Shown one piece after another: positions 1 to 5,570 of a stretch of 8,704 bases of DNA. Under the pieces are notes generated by a model. It searched no databases, was not told the DNA's origin, and worked only from the letters and a program-made list of their open reading frames with translations. Location: assembly GCA_965662685.1 (NCBI GenBank), contig CBFIIQ010000071.1, positions 1 through 8,704 on the forward strand. Reading direction: 5' to 3'. The first letter of the stretch is position 1. Every line of letters begins with the position of its first letter. The position numbers were made by a program, and so were the translations under genes. Source of the stretch: Eutrophocola sp965662685. GTDB lineage: Bacteria > Pseudomonadota > Gammaproteobacteria > Pseudomonadales > Pseudohongiellaceae.

Positions 1-77
1 CCGGGACTCATTGAGGAGGCTGAGCTTCAAAATACTTTACAGGATAAACAGGTCGGACAAGCGCAGCGCATCCGACG
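1..77. repeat. REP-containing direct repeat, copy 1
   Basis: This stretch matches 129-205 with a single difference (C58 against T186), so it is a 77-bp direct repeat with a 128-bp period. It may continue left of the window. Its right part, 52-76, is an imperfect palindrome: GTCGGAC and ATCCGAC arms around a GCGC-A-GCGC core. This is the architecture of gammaproteobacterial REP sequences. In this copy the seventh arm pair is a C/A mismatch. Confidence 0.85.
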
Positions 78-128
78 AGAATAAATCGTAAAGTGAAAAG
101 AGTTCCGTAAAAACCCTTCAGGCAAAAA

Positions 129-205
129 CCGGGACTCATTGAGGAGGCTGAGCTTCAAAATACTTTACAGGATAAACAGGTCGGATAAGCGCAGCGCATC
201 CGACG
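129..205. repeat. REP-containing direct repeat, copy 2
   Basis: Second copy of the 77-bp repeat. The REP-like palindrome at 180-204 is perfect here in its outer arms (GTCGGAT / ATCCGAC), with inner GCGC-A-GCGC. It ends 139 bp before the preferred phaC start. REP elements commonly lie between genes, bind IHF, gyrase or Pol I in some species, and are moved by RAYT transposases. No RAYT gene is in the window. I see no gene, and no convincing promoter, in 206-343. Confidence 0.85.
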
Positions 206-343
206 TAGAATTCCAGGCACGGTCAACGCTAGATAACGAATACAGAATGCACGCGCTTGAAATAGAAAGATGTAAGCGTGAATAAAAAATAAATACAGCA
301 CTAACTCAAACACTAATTTTTGAAAAACAGGCAAAAAAACCAC

Positions 344-1450
344 GTGAAAAAAGACCTCGACAAGATGTTTGAACCCTACTCGGCGATGATGGATTTCAGT
401 TCACGCATTGCCAGGGGGGCGGAAGCGATCTCGCGTCTGGATATGAAGGATGTGGCTGTCGGCGCTACCCCGAAAACCCAGATTTTTGCCTCTGACAAGG
501 TAACGGTGCATCATTATGAAGCGCTGGATAAAAACACCGAGGTCAAAACCGATCCGGTGCTTATCGTTTACGGGCTGATTGGTCGTTACACCATGATTGA
601 TCTGCAGGAAGACCGTTCCCTGGTGCGCAATTTGCTGGCGCGTGGGGTTGATTTGTACGTGGTGGACTGGGGTTACCCCAGCCGCGCTGACAAATTTCTG
701 AATTTTGATGATTATGTCTGTCATTACCTGGATCAATGTGTCGATGCGGTGTGTGAACGCCATGGTATTGATCAGCTTACCCTGTTCGGCATCTGCGAGG
801 GGGGCACCTTCACCTCCATGTATGCGGCGATGTTCCCTGAAAAAGTTAAAAACATGGTCCTCTCGATCACTCCGATCGATTTTGCTGCCGATAGTGAAGA
901 TGAAGATCCCAGTCATGGCTTCCTCAACCTGTGGATTCGTAACCTGGCAGACGAGGATATTGAAAGGCTGCTCGATGCCTTTGGCAACCTGCCGGGTGAA
1001 TTAATGGGCGCGGTGTTTTCATCAATGACGCCAATACGCTCCATGACCAAGTACAACCTGGATCTGCTTAACGCCGCCAGCGACGATGACAAACTGCTGA
1101 ATTTTCTACGCATGGAAAAATGGTTGGCGGACCGTCCCAACCATCCCGGAGCCGCCGCTCGCCAGTGGCTGATTGATCTGTATAAAGAAAACAAACTGGT
1201 AAAAGGCGAGTTTGAACTGGCCGGAGAAAAAGTGGATCTGGCCAATATCACCATGCCGGTGTTAAACATTTTCGCCAAGCATGACCATATTATTCCGCCC
1301 CCGTGTTCCGCCGCCCTGGGCAAGTATGCCGGTAGTGACGATTACACCGATTTATGTCTGCCTGCCGGGCATGTGGGCATCTATGTCAGCAGTAAACTGC
1401 AGGGCTTGGTGGGTGATAGTATTGCGCAGTGGCTTATTGAGCGGCAGTGA
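344..1450 (+). CDS. phaC: Class III poly(3-hydroxyalkanoate) synthase subunit PhaC
   Basis: PhaC polymerises (R)-3-hydroxyacyl-CoA, mainly 3-hydroxybutyryl-CoA, into PHA on the granule surface and releases CoA. The protein is 368 residues from a GTG start, the short length typical of class III; class I enzymes are near 590. It has an alpha/beta-hydrolase fold with the PhaC-type lipase box GICEGG. The expected triad is Cys151, Asp314 (in KHDHIIPP) and His343 (in AGHVGIYV), with spacing close to the Allochromatium vinosum enzyme. Other conserved blocks are VVDWGYP, NIPGEL-like GNLPGEL and NFLRMEKW. The start is uncertain. A TTG at 320 has no ribosome site. The GTG at 344 gives the N-terminal length I recall for A. 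vinosum PhaC and has a weak CAGG upstream. The ATG at 365 is also in frame. Class III synthases need PhaE, which is absent here; REP repeats, not phaE, lie upstream. Confidence 0.93.
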   Translation: MKKDLDKMFEPYSAMMDFSSRIARGAEAISRLDMKDVAVGATPKTQIFASDKVTVHHYEALDKNTEVKTDPVLIVYGLIGRYTMIDLQEDRSLVRNLLARGVDLYVVDWGYPSRADKFLNFDDYVCHYLDQCVDAVCERHGIDQLTLFGICEGGTFTSMYAAMFPEKVKNMVLSITPIDFAADSEDEDPSHGFLNLWIRNLADEDIERLLDAFGNLPGELMGAVFSSMTPIRSMTKYNLDLLNAASDDDKLLNFLRMEKWLADRPNHPGAAARQWLIDLYKENKLVKGEFELAGEKVDLANITMPVLNIFAKHDHIIPPPCSAALGKYAGSDDYTDLCLPAGHVGIYVSSKLQGLVGDSIAQWLIERQ

Positions 1451-1451
1451 C

Positions 1452-1466
1452 GCAGCCGCAGGCTGC
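1452..1466 (+). other. Short hairpin just after phaC
   Basis: GCAGCC (1452-1457) and GGCTGC (1461-1466) form a 6-bp GC-rich stem with a GCA loop, starting two bases after the phaC stop. There is no T-run, so it is not a canonical intrinsic terminator. It directly precedes heptamer array A. A perfect hairpin with a 3-base loop occupies the same position relative to the array after the dehydrogenase gene (7117-7141). Confidence 0.55.
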
Positions 1467-1467
1467 T

Positions 1468-1497
1468 AGTTACAAGTTACAAGTTTCAAGTTACAAG
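1468..1497 (+). repeat. Heptamer array A (AGTNNCA, 4 units)
   Basis: Four in-phase heptamers follow phaC: AGTTACA, AGTTACA, AGTTTCA, AGTTACA, ending in AG. The left edge is TAGT and the right edge is CAAGAA, matching the edges of the other arrays. It is in inverted orientation to array B, with 83 bp between them. Confidence 0.9.
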
Positions 1498-1580
1498 AAG
1501 TGCAGGTAGAGTTTAAAGTGGAGTTCTGATTTTTACATTAAAACCATGTAATGATAAAAAATACTGGCAGGCCAATGTCC

Positions 1581-1652
1581 TTGTGACTTGTGACTTGTGA
1601 CTTGTGACTTGAAACTTGAGACTTTTCTTCTTGAAACTTGTGACTTGTAACT
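1581..1652 (-). repeat. Heptamer array B (TTGNNAC, 9 units)
   Basis: Reading the plus strand there are four TTGTGAC units, then TTGAAAC and TTGAGAC, an 8-bp T/C-rich interruption (1623-1630), then TTGAAAC, TTGTGAC, TTGTAAC and a final T. The orientation is opposite to array A, so a transcript crossing both could fold into a long imperfect stem. The enclosed stretch 1498-1580 has no credible gene. The whole gap 1451-1688 separates phaC from the CoA-transferase. Confidence 0.9.
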
Positions 1653-1688
1653 GTTTTAAAAAATTAACTGATGTTGCAGATTTAAACC

Positions 1689-3563
1689 ATGGTCCAAAAA
1701 ATAATATCCCCCGAAGATGCAATCTCCCTTATCCGTGATGGGGACACCGTGGCCATTTCCGGATTTGTCGGGATCGGGACACCGGAAGAATTGATCATTG
1801 CGCTGGAAAAACGTTTTCTGGAAACCGGGCATCCGCGTGATTTGACGCTGGTATTTGCAGCGGCGCCGGGTGATGGCGGGGACCGAGGCGTCAATCGTCT
1901 TGCCCATGAAGGACTGGTGAAGCGCGCAGTGGGTGGTCACTGGTCATTGGTGCCGAAACTCTCGGCGCTGGCGGTGGAAAACAAAATTGAAGCCTATAAC
2001 CTGCCGCTGGGTTGTGTGTCCCAGTTATTTCGTGTGATTGCTGGCGGTAAACCGGGGCTGCGCACCAAAGTCGGTTTGCGTACCTTTGTTGATCCGCGCA
2101 TTAGCGGCGGCAAGATCAGCGAAAGTGCCACGGAAGACCTGGTGCACCTGGATACGATTCGTGGTCAGGAGTGGTTATTTTATAAAGCCTTTCCTATTGA
2201 TGTGTGTCTTCTACGTGGCACCACTGCCGATGCCAACGGTAATATCACCTCGGAACGCGAGGCGCTGGAGCTGGATGTTACCTCCATTGCCATGGCGGCC
2301 CATAACTCTGACGGTGTGGTGATTGTGCAGGTTGAGCGTGTTGCCCAGCTGGGTTCACTGGCGCCGAAAAATGTGCTTATTCCGGGTGCGTTGGTGGATT
2401 GTGTGGTCAGATCAAAACCGGAAAATCATCATCAGACTTTTGGTACGCCCTATGAACATGCGTTCAGTGGTGAGATGCGCGTGCCGCTGGAAGAGCTGCC
2501 CATCATGCCGCTGGATGAGCGCAAGATCATGGCGCGCCGGGCGGTGATGGAATTGCCCGTAGGTGGTGTAGTGAACCTGGGCATTGGCATTCCGGAAGGC
2601 GTTGCCCGGGTAGCGGCTGAAGAAGGCCTGCTGGATCAGGTCACGCTGTCGGCAGAAGCCGGCACTATTGGCGGCATGCCTCAGGGTGGGCTCGACTTTG
2701 GCGCCTCGCTCAACCCCGATGCCATTATTGCTACCAATACCCAGTTCGATTTTTATGACGGTGGCGGGCTTGATATGGCCTGCCTGGGGATGGCACAGGC
2801 GGATAAATACGGCAATGTGAATGTCTCCAAATTCGGCAAACGCCTGGCGGGTGCAGGGGGCTTTATTAATATCAGCCAGAATGCCTCGCGTCTGGTGCTT
2901 ACCGGCTCGTTTACCGCCGGCGGGCTGAAAGTCGCGGTGGAAGATGGCAAGCTGCGCATCGTGCAGGAAGGCAAGGTGAAGAAGTTTGTCGACCAGGTTG
3001 AGCATATTACCTTTTCCGGGGATTTTGCCCGCGAAACCGGCCAGCCCGTGCTTTATGTTACTGAGCGCTGCGTCTTCAGTGTGGGTATCAATGGTATGGA
3101 ATTGATCGAAGTGGCCCCGGGAATCGATGTAGAAAGCGACATTCTTGCCCATATGGATTTCATGCCTTACATCAGTAATGTCAGGCCTATGGATGTGCGC
3201 ATCTTTAAAGATGAAATGATGGGGATCAAGCAGGCACGTACCGAAATGCCCATGGAACAGCGCATTTCACTGGACATGGAGCAGGGCCGGCTGATTATCA
3301 ATCTACGCTCCCTGAAACTGACTTCACGCCTGCAAATTCTGCAAATCAAACAGCGCATCGAAGAGGTTTGCGAGTCATTTAACCAACCGGTTGAGATAAT
3401 GGCTTTCTACGACGGTTTCGAGATCAAGGAAAGTTTGCAGGATGAATATACCGACATGATTTCATCCATAGACAAGCGTTTGTATAAAAGTTTGGTTCAT
3501 TACACCCGAGACCCTTTTATTCGACTCAAATTCGGGGCAGAATTAAGAAAACGACAAGTGTAA
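1689..3563 (+). CDS. Acyl-CoA:acetate/3-ketoacid (propionate-type) CoA-transferase with C-terminal extension
   Basis: This is a class I CoA-transferase, which moves CoA between an acyl-CoA and a carboxylate through a gamma-glutamyl-CoA thioester. The 624-residue protein holds both half-domains in one chain. The alpha-like half spans about residues 5-245 (GFVGIGTPEE near the start, GLRTFVDPR at 129-137). The beta-like half spans about 275-520. The probable catalytic Glu323 lies in SAEAGTIGGMPQGG, close to Glu324 of Clostridium propionicum Pct. YdiF- and Pct-type enzymes are about 520-530 residues, so about 95 C-terminal residues (from about 528) are extra. That tail is mixed helix/strand in appearance, with no motif I recognise. 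In a PHA locus the enzyme could activate short-chain or hydroxy acids to CoA thioesters for PhaC. Its exact substrate cannot be read from sequence. The ATG at 1689 has no clear Shine-Dalgarno. Confidence 0.88.
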   Translation: MVQKIISPEDAISLIRDGDTVAISGFVGIGTPEELIIALEKRFLETGHPRDLTLVFAAAPGDGGDRGVNRLAHEGLVKRAVGGHWSLVPKLSALAVENKIEAYNLPLGCVSQLFRVIAGGKPGLRTKVGLRTFVDPRISGGKISESATEDLVHLDTIRGQEWLFYKAFPIDVCLLRGTTADANGNITSEREALELDVTSIAMAAHNSDGVVIVQVERVAQLGSLAPKNVLIPGALVDCVVRSKPENHHQTFGTPYEHAFSGEMRVPLEELPIMPLDERKIMARRAVMELPVGGVVNLGIGIPEGVARVAAEEGLLDQVTLSAEAGTIGGMPQGGLDFGASLNPDAIIATNTQFDFYDGGGLDMACLGMAQADKYGNVNVSKFGKRLAGAGGFINISQNASRLVLTGSFTAGGLKVAVEDGKLRIVQEGKVKKFVDQVEHITFSGDFARETGQPVLYVTERCVFSVGINGMELIEVAPGIDVESDILAHMDFMPYISNVRPMDVRIFKDEMMGIKQARTEMPMEQRISLDMEQGRLIINLRSLKLTSRLQILQIKQRIEEVCESFNQPVEIMAFYDGFEIKESLQDEYTDMISSIDKRLYKSLVHYTRDPFIRLKFGAELRKRQV

Positions 3564-3600
3564 GTGAGCGAGATGCCATTCAGCGACGAGTTGCATTCAG

Positions 3601-3638
3601 ATCGAACCACAGCTGCCCATCATCCAGCCGGGTTCGAT
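3601..3638 (+). other. Inverted repeat downstream of the CoA-transferase
   Basis: ATCGAACC (3601-3608) and GGTTCGAT (3631-3638) form a perfect 8-bp stem with a 22-base loop, 37 bases after the CoA-transferase stop. There is no T-tract, so intrinsic termination is doubtful. It could be an operator or a weak terminator. The rest of the gap 3564-3758 shows no gene. Confidence 0.4.
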
Positions 3639-3722
3639 AATTCGTATAAGTGACAGATTAAAAGTTTGTATCCGGCGTGAATCTGCCTCGACAACTGGCG
3701 CGGTGATTCATAAACAATCAAT

Positions 3723-3742
3723 ACTTGATGAGCCTATCAAGT
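3723..3742 (+). promoter_or_regulatory. Hairpin in the hydrolase leader
   Basis: ACTTGAT (3723-3729) and ATCAAGT (3736-3742) form a perfect 7-bp dyad around GAGCCT, ending 16 bases before the hydrolase ATG. It could be a repressor site or a leader hairpin that limits ribosome access. The start has no clear Shine-Dalgarno, so translational control is possible. The function is inferred from position only. Confidence 0.4.
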
Positions 3743-3758
3743 CACACAGCAGTTCCAG

Positions 3759-4685
3759 ATGGCAAAAAGTGAAGCAGTAGTTCTGAAAGGCAAATTTGAT
3801 CAGGAAAAATATGTCGAAGCCCCTCGTACCGGGTCTGCGTTGTGTATCAATTCCAAAAGCTACCATAATATTTTCTATCAGGACTGGGGCAGTGAGGACA
3901 GCAAGGAAACCATGTTCTGCCTGCATGGCCTGACCCGCAACTCCCATGATTTTGATGCCATTGCCAACTGCCTGGGCGGCACCCGAAAAAAGCGCCGCAT
4001 AATTTGTCCTGATACGGTAGGAAGAGGTCGTAGCGACTGGTTACCGGATCATGAGGACTACCAGATTCAGCAATACAATATGGACTTCACCGTGCTGGCG
4101 GCCAAGATTGGCTGTGAACAGTATGACCTGCTGGGTACTTCACTGGGCGGCATGATGGGCATGGTACTGGCGGCTATGAAGAATTCTCCGGTACGCCGTC
4201 TTATCATTAATGACATTGCCCCTGAAGTACCTAATACCGCGATGTCGCGCCTGGGGCGATATCTGCATATGGATCCCTATTTCAATAATCTTGACGAAGT
4301 AGAGCAGTACATACGCAAGACCCTGGCGCCGTTTAACCCCATGACCGATGAAGACTGGGCGCACTACGCCAAAACCAGCTCCCGTCCGGACGGCGAAGGT
4401 TACCGTCTGGCTTTCGATCCGGATATTTCCAATACCTATGGCCGTCGTTACTGGTACCTGATGTATTTCAATCTGTGGAAATACTGGGTGCAGATCAAAT
4501 GCCCGGTACTGATCCTGCGCGGCAAGGATTCCGACTTTCTCTCCGAGCACCTGCTGGAGCGCATGCTGCGCAAACTTCCCCAGGCCGAAGCCATAGAATT
4601 CGAAGGCACCGGCCACACGCCTACTCTTAATGCGCCGGAACAGATTGATCCGATTATTAAGTGGCTGGACAAGACTAAAATCTAG
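3759..4685 (+). CDS. Alpha/beta hydrolase, candidate PHA/hydroxyalkanoate-oligomer hydrolase
   Basis: A 308-residue cytosolic alpha/beta-fold hydrolase with no signal peptide or membrane segment. Visible motifs are an oxyanion-hole HG (residues 56-57, in FCLHGLTR), CPDTVGRGRSD at 83-93, and the nucleophile elbow GTSLGG with Ser128. The acid is probably Asp257 (RGKDSDF) and the base His286 (GTGHTP). A lid-like insert rich in Tyr, Trp and Phe lies at about 165-245. The family covers esterases, C-C bond hydrolases, haloperoxidase-like proteins and some intracellular PHA depolymerases. A role in releasing hydroxyacids from PHA is inferred from its position between phaC, the CoA-transferase and phaP. 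The sequence alone supports only the hydrolase assignment. The TAG stop overlaps the first unit of heptamer array C. Confidence 0.85.
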   Translation: MAKSEAVVLKGKFDQEKYVEAPRTGSALCINSKSYHNIFYQDWGSEDSKETMFCLHGLTRNSHDFDAIANCLGGTRKKRRIICPDTVGRGRSDWLPDHEDYQIQQYNMDFTVLAAKIGCEQYDLLGTSLGGMMGMVLAAMKNSPVRRLIINDIAPEVPNTAMSRLGRYLHMDPYFNNLDEVEQYIRKTLAPFNPMTDEDWAHYAKTSSRPDGEGYRLAFDPDISNTYGRRYWYLMYFNLWKYWVQIKCPVLILRGKDSDFLSEHLLERMLRKLPQAEAIEFEGTGHTPTLNAPEQIDPIIKWLDKTKI

Positions 4686-4795
4686 TCACAAGTCGCAAGT
4701 CGCAAGTCGCAAGTCGCAAGTCGCAAGTCGCAAGTCGCAAGTCGCAAGTCGCAAGTCGCAAGTCGCAAGTCGCAAGTCGCAAGTCGCAAGTCGCA
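4684..4795 (+). repeat. Heptamer array C (16 units, 15 identical)
   Basis: One AGTCACA (4684-4690) is followed by 15 uninterrupted perfect AGTCGCA units (4691-4795). The first unit begins inside the TAG stop codon of the hydrolase. A 5-bp hairpin (GACTA 4673-4677 / TAGTC 4683-4687) covers the same junction. Complete homogeneity suggests recent expansion by slippage or recombination. The copy number may vary between cells or be misjudged by short-read assembly. Confidence 0.97.
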
Positions 4796-4830
4796 AAAAT
4801 TAGATATGTTTTTTGTGGAAAGTTCCCGGA

Positions 4831-4858
4831 ATTGAACTATTTTTAATAATAGTTCAAT
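4831..4858 (+). promoter_or_regulatory. Strong hairpin in the leader of the S23-type gene
   Basis: ATTGAACTAT (4831-4840) and ATAGTTCAAT (4849-4858) are perfect complements. The next bases (T4841/A4848) also pair, giving an 11-bp stem with a 6-base loop. It ends 20 bases before the ATG at 4879, and no Shine-Dalgarno is visible between. It could be a leader structure, a protein-binding dyad, or a recognition hairpin of a mobile element. It lacks the downstream T-run of a terminator. Confidence 0.7.
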
Positions 4859-4878
4859 GGCTTGCGAATAATAAAATT

Positions 4879-5259
4879 ATGACCCGTTTTGAAAACCTGG
4901 CGGTCTGGAAAAGATCAGCCTCACTCAGTGTAGAAATCTATAAAGAGTTCGCAGAACTCAAAGACTTCGGTTTCAAAGATCAGATCACCCGTGCAGGCTT
5001 ATCCATCTCCTCCAACATCGCCGAAGGCTTCGAACGCAACAGTCCCAAAGAACTGGCGAACTTTCTCAACTACGCCAAAGGCTCCGCCGGTGAACTGCGC
5101 TCCCAAACCTACATAGCCATAAAAATTGGTTACATAACCCAATCCAAAGGCACCGTCTGGCTAAAAGAATCCAGAGAAATCTCCAAAATGCTCCACGCAT
5201 TGATGAAATCCGTAAACCCAGTCGAAACACCCAAACCATCAGCTAAAAACAGGCCATAA
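4879..5259 (+). CDS. S23 / four-helix-bundle protein (23S rRNA intervening-sequence family)
   Basis: A 126-residue protein of the four-helix-bundle family first described from open reading frames in intervening sequences of 23S rRNA genes. Hallmarks are FENLAVWKRS at 4-13, the segment SISSNIAEG at 42-50 followed by FERNS, and GSAGEL at 68-73. The tail from about 112 is rich in Pro and Lys. The molecular function of the family is unknown. A structural relative, the Avd protein of diversity-generating retroelements, binds nucleic acid, so nucleic-acid binding is plausible but not shown. The ATG at 4879 was chosen because homology starts there; an in-frame TTG at 4813 would add an unlikely 22-residue leader that crosses the hairpin. 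No rRNA sequence surrounds it, so it is not in a 23S intervening sequence here. Inverted heptamer arrays flank it. Confidence 0.88.
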   Translation: MTRFENLAVWKRSASLSVEIYKEFAELKDFGFKDQITRAGLSISSNIAEGFERNSPKELANFLNYAKGSAGELRSQTYIAIKIGYITQSKGTVWLKESREISKMLHALMKSVNPVETPKPSAKNRP

Positions 5260-5269
5260 TGCCCCATTC

Positions 5270-5304
5270 TTGCGACTTGAAACTTGAAACTTGTAACTTG
5301 CGAC
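5270..5304 (-). repeat. Heptamer array D (TTGNNAC, 5 units)
   Basis: Units on the plus strand are TTGCGAC, TTGAAAC, TTGAAAC, TTGTAAC, TTGCGAC, then TA. It starts 11 bases after the S23-type stop and is inverted relative to array C. The flanks (CATTC before; TA..TAT.CCTCCC after) are shared with array E, so array plus flanks look duplicated. D has one extra TTGAAAC unit. Confidence 0.93.
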
Positions 5305-5367
5305 TAAGTATTCCTCCCCCCCAAAAAGCCAGATCTCAACAAGGAAGAGGGGTAAAAATCCTCATTC

Positions 5368-5395
5368 TTGCGACTTGAAACTTGTAACTTGCGAC
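5368..5395 (-). repeat. Heptamer array E (TTGNNAC, 4 units)
   Basis: Units are TTGCGAC, TTGAAAC, TTGTAAC, TTGCGAC, the same unit order as array F near 7.1 kb. It lies 98 bp after the start of array D with similar flanks. The gap 5260-5570 contains arrays D and E and the phaP control region. I see no gene in it. Confidence 0.93.
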
Positions 5396-5477
5396 TAATA
5401 TCCCTCCCAAAAACACCAAAACCCAACTTTTTTCATCTCTAACCCATTGATTTACCTATATTTCAGGCTTTCCTCTG

Positions 5478-5533
5478 TTGCAGTGCAAAATAAATGTTGC
5501 GTCGCACAAAAAGTCTTGCTATGCTGCACAGCA
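5478..5533 (+). promoter_or_regulatory. TGC-rich dyads, candidate PhaR operators upstream of phaP
   Basis: Three small dyads lie in 56 bp: TTGCA-G-TGCAA (5478-5488), TGCG-T-CGCA (5498-5506) and TGCTG-CA-CAGCA (5522-5533). The last contains CTGC-ACA-GCAC, one base from the CTGC-N3-GCAG form reported for PhaR binding in Rhodobacter; TGC-rich sites are also known for Paracoccus PhaR. The second dyad overlaps the proposed -35 and the third overlaps the -10, so a bound repressor would block RNA polymerase. phaR itself lies about 1 kb downstream. Confidence 0.6.
5497..5525 (+). promoter_or_regulatory. Predicted phaP promoter
   Basis: A -35 candidate TTGCGT (5497-5502) and a -10 candidate TATGCT (5520-5525) are separated by exactly 17 bp, giving a sigma-70-type promoter with transcription starting near 5532. 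The leader would be about 40 nt. It is embedded in the TGC-rich dyads. Confidence 0.55.
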
Positions 5534-5559
5534 CAAATTGAGTGATGGAGCAAACAACC

Positions 5560-5565
5560 AGGAGG
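5560..5565 (+). promoter_or_regulatory. Ribosome binding site of phaP
   Basis: A perfect AGGAGG lies 5 bases before the ATG at 5571. It fixes the start there rather than at an upstream in-frame ATG (5478) that lies in the promoter. It is the strongest ribosome site in the window, as expected for an abundant granule coat protein. Confidence 0.9.
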
Positions 5566-5570
5566 AAACA

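Larger units (their letters stand above)
4684..5304 (+). mobile_element. Candidate cassette: S23-type gene between inverted heptamer arrays
   Basis: Array C (AGTNNCA orientation) on the left and array D (TTGNNAC orientation) on the right form an inverted pair. Between them lie a strong hairpin (4831-4858) and one small gene (4879-5259). Array E extends the right side to 5395. No transposase, recombinase or clear target-site duplication is seen. The cassette interpretation rests only on symmetry and on array edges shared with the other five arrays. Confidence 0.3.

Noticed and set aside
401..916. Long minus-strand reading frame of 171 codons inside phaC
   Set aside because: It lies antisense to a confidently identified gene, has no family resemblance that I recognise, and is explained by codon bias of phaC.
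1513..1722. Minus-strand frame of 69 codons across array B
   Set aside because: Its sequence is largely translated heptamer repeat (TSHKSQVT-like), which indicates repeat DNA and not a gene.
2412..3152. Minus-strand reading frame of 246 codons inside the CoA-transferase gene
   Set aside because: It is antisense to a well-conserved enzyme and the translation shows no domain; it is a shadow frame.
4813..4878. TTG start at 4813 for the S23-type gene
   Set aside because: It would add 22 residues encoded across the 11-bp hairpin, outside family homology; the ATG at 4879 begins the conserved FENLAVW region.
4684..5395. CRISPR array or CRISPR-like locus
   Set aside because: The units are contiguous 7-mers without unique spacers, and no cas gene is present.
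4684..5395. Diversity-generating retroelement around the Avd-like four-helix-bundle protein
   Set aside because: No reverse transcriptase and no template/variable repeat pair with adenine substitutions are in the window. The protein motifs fit the S23 branch.
5478..5570. Upstream ATG at 5478 for the phasin
   Set aside because: The stretch contains the promoter and operator-like dyads, and a perfect AGGAGG supports the ATG at 5571.
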